64,000 nucleotides of DNA from contig NZ_CP094669.1 of the NCBI RefSeq assembly GCF_022827545.1, positions 1,888,001-1,952,000 on the forward strand. The letters are read 5' to 3'. The stretch comes from Hymenobacter tibetensis (lineage in GTDB: Bacteria; Bacteroidota; Bacteroidia; Cytophagales; Hymenobacteraceae). Positions 28,287 to 37,181 of the stretch are shown piece after piece. Position 1 is the stretch's first letter. The number at the start of each line of letters is the position of its first letter. A program made the translations under genes and the position numbers. The notes under the pieces are model-generated. The model was not told where the DNA came from. It did not search any database and saw only the letters and a program-made list of their open reading frames with translations.

Positions 28287-28441
28287 CGCTGAGTACAGAC
28301 AGTCAGTCCGGGAAGCTAACCAATACAAAGAATTCGCAGCTTCTACTGCAGATTCGAAGTGCTTGTTTTCTTCGCTCTTTCTTGAATAAATATAGGTCTG
28401 TAAATCTAGTGCTATAGCAGAAAGCGTAGGTAGTTCGATAA

Positions 28442-28591
28442 ATGCTATCTGCTATGTCCAGCCCTAGTCACAAGAGAGTGCGTGTTCGCAGACGCCGCCG
28501 CAAGTACAATCCGCTTACTATACTGGGCTGGGTTTTAGTGGTATTTGTTTTCTCGTTTCTAACCGTGGCAGTCTGGCGTCATGGTTGGTAG
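28442..28591 (+). CDS. 49-residue single-pass membrane protein
   Basis: A short open frame reads MLSAMSSPSHKRVRVRRRRR, then KYNPLTIL, a hydrophobic helix (GWVLVVFVFSFLTVAVW) and RHGW. The strongly basic N-terminal part before one membrane helix fits a small inner-membrane protein with its N terminus in the cytoplasm. An alternative start is Met5 at 28454. No function is known to me. The coding composition and clean topology support it as a real small gene. Confidence 0.65.
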   Translation: MLSAMSSPSHKRVRVRRRRRKYNPLTILGWVLVVFVFSFLTVAVWRHGW

Positions 28592-28865
28592 ATAGCACCC
28601 ACTAGCAGAAGCGGTAGTCGTATGCGCTGTTCTAGCTCGGTAGCATTGAATGGTGTGCTCGAGGATGCTAGCTGTTTACTGAGCTAGCCTGTTGTGTTGC
28701 TCACATGCCAAATATAACAAGCGGTACGGCGGCATTCTTTGTAGCTGAGTAAACAAAGAGCAATTATCCACCGCTACGTATCTCCCTCGTAGTAAGACCC
28801 TTCGAATCCTCTCTACCTTGTGGGCTTGCCCAGAAACACTGGCCTGCGAGATCTTTCAAAACAAT

Positions 28866-28901
28866 AAAAAAGCCTGTTCCTAGCTTAGGAACAGGCTTTT
28901 T
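28866..28901 (-). terminator. Terminator after tRNA-Arg
   Basis: A perfect 16-bp stem (AAAAAGCCTGTTCCTA and its complement, loop GCT) is flanked by A and T runs, directly downstream of the tRNA 3' end on the minus strand. It may also work for plus-strand transcripts. Confidence 0.85.
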
Positions 28902-28902
28902 G

Positions 28903-28974
28903 TGGTCACGCTAGGAATCGAACCTAGATCAAGAGCTTCGGAAACTCTCATACTATCCGTTGTACGACGTGACC
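28903..28974 (-). tRNA. tRNA-Arg (anticodon CCG)
   Basis: On the minus strand a full cloverleaf can be folded. The acceptor stem is GGTCACG with CGTGACC, and the discriminator is A. The D arm carries GG in the loop. The anticodon stem is AGAGT/GCTCT around loop TTCCGAA, giving anticodon CCG (reads CGG, Arg). The T arm is CTAGG-TTCGATT-CCTAG. The 3' CCA is not encoded. A strong terminator follows at once. Confidence 0.92.
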
Positions 28975-29118
28975 GATAAGGAGCCGCAAAACTAGCTACA
29001 AATAGCGTTGCAGCCAAACCTAGCGCTGCATTTTCTGTAAAAACCTATGTGGGTCTACCACAACCTTACGAGCGTCAATTCAGTTAACTATCCTTGAACT
29101 CGACCAACCAAACTCCAT

Positions 29119-29604
29119 ATGGCTACCACTGAAAAGAAAACTCTCTACACTGCTGAAGCTGCAGCTGTTGGCGGCCGTAGCGGCCACGTACGTTCTACTA
29201 CTGGCATTATCGACTTGGATATGTCGGTGCCTGAAGGACTTGGCGGAAAGAAAGGCGCTACCAATCCTGAAGAGCTATTCGCCGCTGGCTACGCTTCTTG
29301 CTTTCAGCAAGCTCTACTAGTTATTGCTCAGCGCGCCAACGACAAACTTGATGCGGATACTACAGTGAACTGCTCGGTATCATTGTTTCAGGAAGGCGAA
29401 GGCTATGGCCTGAGCGCCGTTCTAGATATCGACTTAAAGAAATTCGACGAAGCCAAAACCATTGAGATGGTACGGCAAGCACACAAGATTTGCCCCTACT
29501 CAGTTGGTACGCGCGGCAACATGGAAGTGGAACTACGCGTGAAGGGCCAAGCCATTCCGGTGCAAGCAGAAGAAAACGCTGGTGTAGCTGAGAAAGGCAA
29601 CTAG
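29119..29604 (+). CDS. ohr: Ohr/OsmC-type organic hydroperoxide reductase
   Basis: Ohr proteins reduce organic and fatty-acid hydroperoxides with a pair of Cys residues. Both are present here: the peroxidatic Cys in AAGYASCFQQAL and the second in AHKICPYSVGTRGN. The N-terminal beta part (TLYTAEAAAVGGRSGHVRST) and the TNPEELFAAGYA segment are standard for the family. The length is 161 residues, about 20 longer than usual because of an extended C-terminal tail (VKGQAIPVQAEENAGVAEKG). The gene is unlinked to a regulator, unlike the second ohr copy at 39453-39887. Its stop codon lies inside an 82-bp perfect palindrome. Confidence 0.92.
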   Translation: MATTEKKTLYTAEAAAVGGRSGHVRSTTGIIDLDMSVPEGLGGKKGATNPEELFAAGYASCFQQALLVIAQRANDKLDADTTVNCSVSLFQEGEGYGLSAVLDIDLKKFDEAKTIEMVRQAHKICPYSVGTRGNMEVELRVKGQAIPVQAEENAGVAEKGN

Positions 29605-29683
29605 TTTTCACTAGGTCACAACAAAGAAAGGCCGCTTGGAATATTCCAAGCGGCCTTTCTTTGTTGTGACCTAGTGAAAACTA
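29602..29683. terminator. Perfect 82-bp palindrome spanning stop codon to stop codon (bidirectional terminator)
   Basis: Every base from 29602 to 29683 is self-complementary: 41-bp arms, no loop. The left arm begins TAGTTTTCACTAGGTCACAA and the centre reads TTGGAATATTCCAA. The first three bases are the TAG stop codon of ohr and the last three are the complement of the TAG stop of sucC. It would fold into a long hairpin in either transcript. The role as terminator is inferred from position and from the GC-rich inner stem followed by CTTTCTTTGTTG. Confidence 0.85.
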
Positions 29684-30874
29684 CATAGCCAGCACTTCTT
29701 TAACGCGCTCGGCAGCGTCTTTCAGAAGCACCGCTGAATACACCTTCAGGCCGGACTCATCGATGATGCGAGCACCTTCCTCGGCATTGGTGCCTTGCAG
29801 GCGCACAATGATCGGCACTTTGATGTCGCCGATGTTTTTGTAGGCTTCTACCACACCATTCGCTACCCGGTCGCAACGTACGATGCCTCCGAAGATGTTG
29901 ATGAGGATAGCTTTTACATTCGGGTCTTTCAAGATGATGCGGAAACCGGCTTCTACGGTTTGGGCATTGGCTCCACCTCCTACGTCGAGGAAGTTGGCCG
30001 GCTCGCCGCCGCTCAGCTTGATGATGTCCATGGTCGCCATAGCGAGACCGGCACCGTTTACCATGCAGCCTACGTTGCCGTCCAGCTTCACATAGTTCAG
30101 GTTCGAGGCAGAGGCTTCCACTTCCAAAGGATCTTCCTCGTTGGTGTCGCGGAGGGCTGCGAAATCTGGGTGACGATAGAGGGCGTTTTCGTCGAGGGTC
30201 ACTTTGGCGTCAACAGCCAAAATCTTGTTGTCCGACGTTTTGAGCACCGGGTTGATTTCGAACATAGCCGAATCGGTGTCGTCGTAGGCTTTGTAGAGCG
30301 CCGTCACGAACTTTACCATTTCCTTTTGCGCCGGGCCAGTCAAGCCGAGGTTGAAGGCGATTTTAGCGGCTTGGAAGGGACGCAGGCCCACCCGTGGGTC
30401 AACATGCTCGCGGTGGATTTTCTCGGGGTGCGCTTCCGCTACCTCCTCGATGTCCATGCCGCCTTCCGTGGTATAGATAATGACGTTCTTGCCAGTGCCA
30501 CGGTCCAGGAGTACGCTCATGTAGTACTCCTTGGTTTCCGATTCGCCAGGATAGTACACGTCCTGTGCTATCAGCACCTTGTGCACTTTGCGGCCTTCAG
30601 CACCGGTCTGCTTGGTCACCAACTGCATGCCGATGATCTGGCCTGCAATTTCTTTTACCTGGTCCAAGTTCTTGGCCAGCTTCACGCCGCCCCCTTTACC
30701 GCGCCCGCCGGCATGAATCTGGGCTTTGATTACGTACCAGCTGGTGCCAGTGTCAGCGTTCAGCTTCTTGGCGGCTTCTACTGCTTCTTCAGCGGTGTCG
30801 GCTACTATGCCTTCCTGCACGCGTACACCGTAGCGTTTCAGAATGTCTTTGCCCTGATACTCGTGAATGTTCAT
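29681..30874 (-). CDS. sucC: Succinyl-CoA ligase (ADP-forming) subunit beta
   Basis: The 397-residue protein has the standard length and start ([20 protein letters not shown]). It shows the ATP-grasp domain ([20 protein letters not shown]), metal-binding [10 protein letters not shown], and the CoA-ligase domain ([40 protein letters not shown]). With SucD it converts succinyl-CoA to succinate in the TCA cycle, making ATP or GTP. No sucD is adjacent, so the two subunits are encoded apart here. The gene is convergent with ohr and shares a palindromic terminator with it. Confidence 0.97.
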   Translation of the reverse strand: MNIHEYQGKDILKRYGVRVQEGIVADTAEEAVEAAKKLNADTGTSWYVIKAQIHAGGRGKGGGVKLAKNLDQVKEIAGQIIGMQLVTKQTGAEGRKVHKVLIAQDVYYPGESETKEYYMSVLLDRGTGKNVIIYTTEGGMDIEEVAEAHPEKIHREHVDPRVGLRPFQAAKIAFNLGLTGPAQKEMVKFVTALYKAYDDTDSAMFEINPVLKTSDNKILAVDAKVTLDENALYRHPDFAALRDTNEEDPLEVEASASNLNYVKLDGNVGCMVNGAGLAMATMDIIKLSGGEPANFLDVGGGANAQTVEAGFRIILKDPNVKAILINIFGGIVRCDRVANGVVEAYKNIGDIKVPIIVRLQGTNAEEGARIIDESGLKVYSAVLLKDAAERVKEVLAM

Positions 30875-31069
30875 GGAGGTCAGTTATGGAGGTGGTTCGA
30901 TATGTGCACGAAAGTAGGTAGAAACAAGTGGATTGTTGATTGCTAGTGGTTGATTGTTGGATTAGTGGCTGTTAGGTGATTGGCTGGTAGGAGGCCACAA
31001 GTACTATCGTTTCGAGCATTTTTACCTCCTAACAAGCACCAGTTCAACCAGCAACGAGCAGCAACAAGC

Positions 31070-32206
31070 TCACTTGCCATACCATTGCGCCATCACCTGC
31101 TCGGCCGGTTTGTGCTGGGGCGTAAAATCCAAGTGGCGATGCGCAGGACCATCGGCCTGCAAGCCAGGATACCACTTCCAGATGAACGTACCACGAAACC
31201 AGGGCTGCCCCCAAAACGTCTCGAACATAGCCTCGTAGCACGTGCGTTGCGTTTGCTCGTCTAGTTCAGTGAACACCGCTGTGCGGTCGGGCCAGGCCCA
31301 TGGCTCAATAGCAGCGTCTGGAGTGGTTTTGTAGCCAACTTCCGTGAACAGTACCGGCTTTTTGTAGCGCTTCTGTACCGCTTCAATCCGGCGCAGAGGT
31401 TGTTTCCAGGAAGCAAGCAGCGTGGCCTTGGTGGGGCGAGTGGTGGTGCTCAGAGGGAAATAGGCTTGAATGCCGATGTAGTCCAGGGCGTCCCAGAAGC
31501 GAATTTCTTCGAATTCTCCGCTCCAATTAGCAGCGTAAGTGAGAGGGCCATGGTATACGCTGCGCACCTTCCTAATCAAGGACCGCCACTCCGCTTCATG
31601 CCCTACCGTGGCATGTTGCAATTCAGTGCCGATACAGAGAGCATCCATGTGGGTTCGTTCAGCCAGTTCAGCATAATGCAACAAAAAGATGGAATAGCTT
31701 GCAAACCAGGCTTGCCAGTCGGCAGCGGTAGTCATATTGATGTCGCCGGGCCAGGAGCCATTGCCGCCGCGCAACCATAGATGAGGCTTGAGCATGGTAC
31801 GGATGCCACGCAGCCGAGCTTGCTGGGTGGTATGAGCCAGGCCTTGGTCACTTTCGCCCCAATGGCCCCGAAAAGCGCCTCCTGTGTGCAACCGCACCTC
31901 CGGGGTGGCCGCACCCGCTTGCCAGCCAAAGGGCGTTTGGGCTATCCACGTCACGCCGCTACGCACCAAAGGCTCCATATTCGAACTGGAAACCGAGTCG
32001 GCGGCCACCCAGTTTACGCCTCGCAACCGGTTACCGGTAGGGCGGCCAGAGACACTACTGGCACTGTTCGCCGATGATGAGGGCAGGGCTACCACCTGCC
32101 GCGGCCAGTGCCACCACACTACCAGCAGTGCCACGGGTACCGCCATAAGCAGCACCGGAACCCACCAAAATCGGCGTACGAATGCAAAAGAAAAGGTAGT
32201 TGGCAT
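31070..32206 (-). CDS. GH113-like glycosidase, membrane-anchored
   Basis: The chosen start at 32206 gives 378 residues with an N-terminal membrane helix (WWVPVLLMAVPVALLVVWWH), so the enzyme is anchored and faces the periplasm. The catalytic part is a TIM barrel: GVNWVAADSVSS, RGIRTMLKPHLWLRGG, acid/base Glu in LCIGTELQHAT, and nucleophile Glu in VLFTEVGYKT. This pattern fits GH113 (beta-mannanase-like) proteins. The presence of both Glu suggests an active enzyme; the substrate is a guess. Another Met at 32260 would extend the N terminus by 18 residues. It stands alone, divergent from the LolD-like gene. Confidence 0.8.
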   Translation of the reverse strand: MPTTFSFAFVRRFWWVPVLLMAVPVALLVVWWHWPRQVVALPSSSANSASSVSGRPTGNRLRGVNWVAADSVSSSNMEPLVRSGVTWIAQTPFGWQAGAATPEVRLHTGGAFRGHWGESDQGLAHTTQQARLRGIRTMLKPHLWLRGGNGSWPGDINMTTAADWQAWFASYSIFLLHYAELAERTHMDALCIGTELQHATVGHEAEWRSLIRKVRSVYHGPLTYAANWSGEFEEIRFWDALDYIGIQAYFPLSTTTRPTKATLLASWKQPLRRIEAVQKRYKKPVLFTEVGYKTTPDAAIEPWAWPDRTAVFTELDEQTQRTCYEAMFETFWGQPWFRGTFIWKWYPGLQADGPAHRHLDFTPQHKPAEQVMAQWYGK

Positions 32207-32384
32207 AATACCGCTTACAAACAGGCCACTCAAGTAGCAGAAAACCACTATCAACTGCAATATTCTAGCCTACCAATCGTCGGGAGGCATCCCCGGACGG
32301 CGAAATCGAGTTCAACCACATAATCTGCGGGGCAAACCGTAGATTTGTTTTCTATACCCTCGGCTCACTTTACCTGGTTCCGTT

Positions 32385-33047
32385 TTGCTGCAAGCCATCA
32401 ACGTTCGTAAGAAATATAACACGCTAGAAGTCCTGAAGGGCATCGATTTGACGATTGAAAAATCCGAGATAGTATCCATTGTAGGATCGTCAGGCGCGGG
32501 CAAAAGCACCCTGTTGCACATTCTAGGAACCCTCGACAACCCCGATTCGGGGGAGGTGCTCTTCGATGGGGAATCGGTTAGCTCACTGAAACGCTCGGAG
32601 TTGGCGCGGTTTCGCAACCGGCATATCGGCTTCATTTTTCAGTTCCATAATCTGCTGCCAGAGTTTACGGCTCTTGAAAACGTGTGCTTGCCCGCATACT
32701 TGGCCGGTCGTTCCGAAACCGAAACCCGAGTTCGGGCCCGCGAGCTGTTGGGCATGCTGAACCTAGAGCGCCGCGCCGACCATAAGCCTAGCGAAATGAG
32801 TGGCGGTGAACAGCAGCGCACGGCGGTGGCGCGTGCCCTCATCAATTCTCCCGAAATCATCTTTGCGGATGAACCCAGCGGAAACCTTGACTCACAGAAC
32901 GCACAGGAGCTACATCAAATCTTTTTTCTGCTGCGCAAAGAGCTAGGTCAAACTTTCGTCATTGTGACGCACAACGACCAACTAGCTGAAATGGCTGACC
33001 GGAAGATTACGATGAAAGACGGACTGATCTGGGAGGGGGGGAGCTAG
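32385..33047 (+). CDS. LolD-like ABC transporter ATP-binding protein
   Basis: The 220-residue ATPase has Walker A ([16 protein letters not shown]), Q loop ([17 protein letters not shown]), signature [14 protein letters not shown], Walker B with [12 protein letters not shown] and the switch His in [10 protein letters not shown]. The closest pattern is the MacB/LolD group, which couples to lipoprotein release or efflux permeases. No permease gene is adjacent, as is common for this ATPase in the Bacteroidota. The frame has no ATG; the likely start is TTG at 32385, just before [19 protein letters not shown]. Confidence 0.9.
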   Translation: MLQAINVRKKYNTLEVLKGIDLTIEKSEIVSIVGSSGAGKSTLLHILGTLDNPDSGEVLFDGESVSSLKRSELARFRNRHIGFIFQFHNLLPEFTALENVCLPAYLAGRSETETRVRARELLGMLNLERRADHKPSEMSGGEQQRTAVARALINSPEIIFADEPSGNLDSQNAQELHQIFFLLRKELGQTFVIVTHNDQLAEMADRKITMKDGLIWEGGS

Positions 33048-33160
33048 CTTATAACCTGCCGTTCAGCTTGGCCGTATATAAGGCATCTGGAAGCCATTTT
33101 CAGATGCTATTTACGTACGACCTCGGTCATGCGTCCGTTCCGCCCCGGACCATGCTTTGC

Positions 33161-33203
33161 AACCCGCTCCCTCGTTTTCCGGAAACGAAGGAGCGGGTTT
33201 TCT
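33161..33203 (+). terminator. Terminator after the LolD-like gene
   Basis: AACCCGCTCCCTCGTTTTCC pairs with the following GGAAACGAAGGAGCGGGTT, with one mismatch and one bulge, and TTTTCTT follows. It lies about 115 bp after the stop codon. Confidence 0.75.
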
Positions 33204-33356
33204 TATGCTCCATTAGCCCGTACGCAGGAGAGTAACGCCACCTGAAAAGCACACTAAAGATGCTGGGGAAGGCTAAAAAAATTAGTCAACTAAATTTTTT
33301 TGAATATGCAGTTGTAAGTGTCTGACAGACAGAGTAAAAATTCTATAAAAAATATA

Positions 33357-33364
33357 TAGATTTG
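33357..33364 (+). promoter_or_regulatory. Bacteroidota-type -7 box (TAnnTTTG)
   Basis: TAGATTTG matches the TAnnTTTG consensus of the Bacteroidota primary sigma factor and lies 77 bp before the ATG at 33442, in AT-rich DNA. No good -33 TTG was seen at the expected distance, so the call is moderate. Confidence 0.45.
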
Positions 33365-33441
33365 TGCACCTTTTAGGAGGCCAAGGCGTTTACATATCAG
33401 AACACAAACACGGTATTACAGGACATAAAAGAACAGACGCC

Positions 33442-34245
33442 ATGAGCGAAGCAACCAAGACCATCAAAGAGCCGGTTCGCAAGACCAAAGTGGAGAGCTA
33501 CGACATTTCGCGCTCCGACGAGACCCTGCACTTGGCTACCGATCTGGCCAAGTTCATCAAGGAAAACAAGCTGACCACTACGGTGCAAGGCAAAGAGTTT
33601 GTGAACGTGGAAGGCTGGCAGTATGCCGGTTCGCGCTTGGGCATTGTGCCCATCGTCGACCATGTCATCAACGTTTCAAACGACCAAGAATTAAAATATC
33701 AAGCTAAGGTGACGCTGTTCGACATGCGTTCCGGGCAGACAGTGGGTGCGGGCTTCGCTATCTGCTCCAGCAAGGAGCAGGGCAAAAAGTTCTACCAGGA
33801 GTTTGCTATCATGAGCATGGCCCAGACCCGGGCTATTGGCAAAGCATACCGTAACATCCTAGCCTGGATTATTCGGGCTGCTGGTTACGAGCCTACGCCT
33901 GCTGAAGAGATGGAGTATGGCGGCAACACGCCTACTGTCACGCAGCCTGCTATGGCAGTGGTACCTGCTGCTCCTGCGCCAGTTGCGGCTGAAGTAGCCG
34001 CTCCAATGATAGCCGTAGCTGCTGAGCCTGCTCCTGAAGCGCCAGTTGCTGCTGTTACTTATGCCTCGGCCGCGCAGAAGGAAGAGATTATTCGTCTGCT
34101 GAACCATCCGGTTATCACGCGCCAGGAGAAGACCAAGATGTTGCTTAACATCAACCGTCTGGACGATGAGCGAGCTACGCAGGCTATTGCCAAGCTAAAG
34201 AAGGCAATTGACGACCGTGAGAATGGTCAGTCGGCTGCCGCGTAA
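33442..34245 (+). CDS. Putative single-strand-annealing-like protein (phage/plasmid family), function unproven
   Basis: From the ATG at 33442 the protein has 267 residues. The core (~30-150) runs from LHLATDLAKFIKENKLTTTV, through GWQYAGSRLGIVPIVDHVI, to MSMAQTRAIGKAYRNILAWI and AAGYEPTPAEEME. This pattern (SMAQTRAxxKAxR then AGYExTPAEEM) is shared with a family often carried by phages and actinobacterial plasmids. I compare it with single-strand annealing recombinases of the Rad52/Erf type, but that link is inference. An Ala/Pro/Val linker (~170-215) separates a C-terminal helical domain (QKEEIIRLLNHPVITRQEKT). The frame is open to 33364, but codons upstream of 33442 are unlike the family. 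No phage genes lie nearby. Confidence 0.65.
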   Translation: MSEATKTIKEPVRKTKVESYDISRSDETLHLATDLAKFIKENKLTTTVQGKEFVNVEGWQYAGSRLGIVPIVDHVINVSNDQELKYQAKVTLFDMRSGQTVGAGFAICSSKEQGKKFYQEFAIMSMAQTRAIGKAYRNILAWIIRAAGYEPTPAEEMEYGGNTPTVTQPAMAVVPAAPAPVAAEVAAPMIAVAAEPAPEAPVAAVTYASAAQKEEIIRLLNHPVITRQEKTKMLLNINRLDDERATQAIAKLKKAIDDRENGQSAAA

Positions 34246-34261
34246 GCAGATACCCGAATGA

Positions 34262-34768
34262 TTAGTACACGTACATTGAACTCACAACAAACGACGACAC
34301 GTAGGTTTTAAGCTCTTGCTGATTCCGGTACACTGTCGTCTTTGCTGCTTTCGTGAAAATGGGCGACTTGAACTTCACGGCACACAGCCAACTGTAGGCC
34401 GAGGCAATGTCACTGAATAGCGCGACCACTGGTGAGGAGATATTGTACAAGGCTACATCGGTGCAGCATTGAATATCAACACCTGCGGAATACACCCATG
34501 CCATGTACTCCACACCCGCCATCTGCATGTGAGGGAAGTATTCGGTGGCCAGCCAGGCCCCGACGTCGGAAGTGATGCTCGTGACGTTGGAGTTGTCGTT
34601 AAGGATACGGGTGCAGTTTTGAGAAAGAAAGCATTGGGCTACCGCTACGCAGCATTCTTGCACGGAAGATAAAGTAAGGTCACCGTGCCAATCTAGGTAG
34701 AGCCAACGATTAGCGTTATCGAAGGAAATAGACACATTAGGTTTTTCTAATAATATATCTATGCTCAT
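34262..34768 (-). CDS. STAS-like hypothetical protein
   Basis: The 168-residue soluble protein has no signal peptide. Its pattern is alpha/beta, with alternating strands and helices (ISFDNANRWLYLDWHGDLT, VQECCVAVAQCFLSQNCTRI, ILNDNSNVTSITSDVGAWLA, FSDIASAYSWLCAVKF). This resembles STAS or SpoIIAA-like proteins that are common and expanded in Hymenobacter-type genomes. It is Cys-rich for a small cytoplasmic protein (six Cys, with QCC and ECC pairs). The role is unknown. It is convergent with the annealing-like gene, with only 16 bases between the stops. Confidence 0.65.
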   Translation of the reverse strand: MSIDILLEKPNVSISFDNANRWLYLDWHGDLTLSSVQECCVAVAQCFLSQNCTRILNDNSNVTSITSDVGAWLATEYFPHMQMAGVEYMAWVYSAGVDIQCCTDVALYNISSPVVALFSDIASAYSWLCAVKFKSPIFTKAAKTTVYRNQQELKTYVSSFVVSSMYVY

Positions 34769-35166
34769 GGCAATATGATTTAAAAGAGGGTGCAGTGAGG
34801 TGTAAGTACGCAGAGCGAGGAGAGAGCAAATAGTCTTTTAAAGTCAGATGCGCCCTATACAACGTTTAAAGGCCGTTTTGACTGTTATAAATGTAACTAT
34901 ATTTATTTCATTGAACTATGCTCCGAAAAATAAATTTAGTAATAAGCCTTATCCATTTTATATAATATTGAAAACAAGCTATTTGCAAACACAATAAAAC
35001 TTTGCCCGGATAACCGAGCCTGAACAGCAACCAATCATGCTTACTTTACTACGAGCAACAAGAAGGTAGTTTCTTACCTGAAGGTCAGCGAAACGACGGT
35101 AGCACTGGCTTTCTGTTTTAAAAGCAACGGCCGTACCTTCGTGGTTCCGCTAAGCTTACTCGTACC
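34769..35166. other. AT-rich divergent intergenic region
   Basis: About 400 bp between the STAS-like gene (minus) and recQ (plus). The stretch 34850-35010 is strongly AT-rich and likely holds promoters for both. No gene or clear box was found. Confidence 0.4.
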
Positions 35167-37086
35167 TTGACCTTGCCTACCGACGATATTCTGCACGTAC
35201 TGCATCAGACGTGGGGACATACTGCTTTTCGGCCGTTGCAGGAGGACATTATCCGGGCGGTGCTAGCGGGGCAGGATGTACTGGCGCTATTGCCGACCGG
35301 TGGTGGAAAGAGCATTTGTTTTCAGGTACCTGCCCTGGCACGAGACGGGTTGTGCTTGGTGGTGTCGCCCCTGATTGCGCTGATGAAGGATCAGGTGGAG
35401 AACCTGCGCAAGCGGGGTATCAAGGCCGAAGCGGTGTATGCGGGGATGAGCCACCAAGAAATCGACCAAACGCTGGACAACTGCGTGTATGGCCCCGTCA
35501 AGTTCCTGTACGTGTCGCCGGAGCGTCTGCTAACGGATATGTTTCGGGCACGGATTGGGAAGATGAAGGTGAGTTTGCTGGCTGTGGATGAGGCGCATTG
35601 CCTTTCACAGTGGGGCTACGATTTCCGGCCGCCGTATCTGCGCATAGCGGAGCTGCGAGAAGTGCTGCCTAGTGTGCCCTGCATCGCCCTCACAGCTACA
35701 GCTACCGAAAAGGTGCGCCAGGATATCATACAAGAGTTACGGTTCCGGCCCGGACACAAGGTATTTCAGCAAAGTTTTGCTCGGCCCAACCTATCCTATT
35801 CAGTGCTGGCCACTGAAGACAAACTGCGCCGGCTGTTGGAAGTGATACGGGGGGTAGGGGCCGGCAAAACCAGCATTGTGTATGCCCGTACCCGCCGGCA
35901 AACTGAAGAGACCACTGCGTATCTGCAACAGCATGGCGTGCGAGCTACAGCCTACCATGCCGGCTTGCCCAGCGAGCAGCGCACTCGTACCCAGCAAGAC
36001 TGGATGCAAAACAAAGTCCACTGCATAGTGGCCACCAATGCGTTCGGTATGGGCATAGATAAGCCCGACGTCCGGCTGGTAGTGCATTTAGAAGCTCCCG
36101 ACAACCTTGAGGCATACTACCAGGAAGCAGGCCGGGCTGGCCGCGACGAGAAGTACGCCTTTGCCGTGCTCCTCGTCGGACCAAATGATGCCGATGAGTT
36201 GCGCCGCCGTACACAGCAGGCCCATCCGCCCCTCGATACGGTGCGCCGGGTGTATCAAGCGTTGGCTAACTTTTCTCGCACAGCGGTGGGGGGCGGCGAG
36301 TTGGTCGCTTTTGATTTTGATATTCAGCAATTCGCTGAGACGTACCGAATTAAAGCACTGGATGCGCACAACAGCATGCGTACGCTGGCACGTGAAGCAT
36401 TTGTGGTTCTGAACGAAGCCGTAAACGATCCGGCCCGCGTGCATATTCCCATAGACCATACCGATTTGTATCGGTTTCAGGTAGCCAATGCCCAGCACGA
36501 CCAGCTAATTAAAAGTTTGCTGCGCTTTCATGGGGGAGAGCTGTTTGCGGGGTTTCAGCGGATTTCCGAGAACAGCTTGGCGCAACACTTAAAGCTCAGC
36601 GTAGTGGACCTGCGCAAAATGCTGTTGTTTCTACACCGCTCCGGCATTATTCAGTACCAGCCTCGGCACGACTCCCCCCAAGCCCAGTTCGCCACGCCCC
36701 GCTACGACGCCGACAAGCTGCCGCTCGACCAAAAGCGCCTAACCGCAACCCGAGAACTAGCTCACAAGAAAACAGAAGCGGTAATCCGCTACGCCGCCGG
36801 AGGACGCTGCCGGCAGCAACTCTTGCTGGAGTACTTCGGTGAGCTGGATGCGCCTGCTTGCCGGGTCTGTGATTTTTGCTTAGCGCAGAAGAAGGCCAAG
36901 CAAGAGGCAGTGCCATCCGTGGCGCTCCGCGAACAGTTGTTGGCTTTGCTCCGTACCACCCCACAAACTCCGCGTGAGGTCTTGGCACATTTCAACCCCG
37001 GCCAAGCCAGTACGGTTACCGAGCAGCTGCGGGAACTGGTGGAATTAGGTGAGCTACGCTATGCTTCCGACGGCCGATTAAGCTAA
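35167..37086 (+). CDS. recQ: ATP-dependent DNA helicase RecQ
   Basis: RecQ unwinds DNA 3'-5' during recombination and repair. The 639-residue protein shows Walker A in LLPTGGGKSICFQVPAL, DEAH in LAVDEAHCLSQWGYDFRPPY, SAT-type TALTATATEKVRQDI, and the arginine-finger motif YQEAGRAGRDEKYAF. The RQC zinc site has the Cys set GGRCRQQLLLEYFGE...CRVCDFC. The C-terminal ~60 residues form a winged-helix-like unit (LREQLLALLRTTPQTPREVL). No HRDC domain is evident. The start is TTG at 35167 or 35173; no ATG lies in the right place. It stands alone. Confidence 0.95.
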   Translation: MTLPTDDILHVLHQTWGHTAFRPLQEDIIRAVLAGQDVLALLPTGGGKSICFQVPALARDGLCLVVSPLIALMKDQVENLRKRGIKAEAVYAGMSHQEIDQTLDNCVYGPVKFLYVSPERLLTDMFRARIGKMKVSLLAVDEAHCLSQWGYDFRPPYLRIAELREVLPSVPCIALTATATEKVRQDIIQELRFRPGHKVFQQSFARPNLSYSVLATEDKLRRLLEVIRGVGAGKTSIVYARTRRQTEETTAYLQQHGVRATAYHAGLPSEQRTRTQQDWMQNKVHCIVATNAFGMGIDKPDVRLVVHLEAPDNLEAYYQEAGRAGRDEKYAFAVLLVGPNDADELRRRTQQAHPPLDTVRRVYQALANFSRTAVGGGELVAFDFDIQQFAETYRIKALDAHNSMRTLAREAFVVLNEAVNDPARVHIPIDHTDLYRFQVANAQHDQLIKSLLRFHGGELFAGFQRISENSLAQHLKLSVVDLRKMLLFLHRSGIIQYQPRHDSPQAQFATPRYDADKLPLDQKRLTATRELAHKKTEAVIRYAAGGRCRQQLLLEYFGELDAPACRVCDFCLAQKKAKQEAVPSVALREQLLALLRTTPQTPREVLAHFNPGQASTVTEQLRELVELGELRYASDGRLS

Positions 37087-37181
37087 CGCCTCAACAATTC
37101 CCACTCCGTAACAATCAAACAGCACCAGTGGCCCCGACGAAGGGGCTACTGGGGCTGCATCGATAAACGGCAATCAACCTT

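Larger units (their letters stand above)
33048..33441. other. Intergenic region upstream of the annealing-protein gene
   Basis: About 390 bp. It contains a small hairpin near 33083-33107 (GCATCTG/CAGATGC), a terminator at 33161-33203 and an AT-rich promoter region at 33280-33365 with a TAnnTTTG box. No gene seen. Confidence 0.5.

Noticed and set aside
29795..30946. Plus-strand frame of 383 codons opposite sucC
   Set aside because: It mirrors sucC codon bias and has no recognisable domain; sucC on the minus strand is certain.
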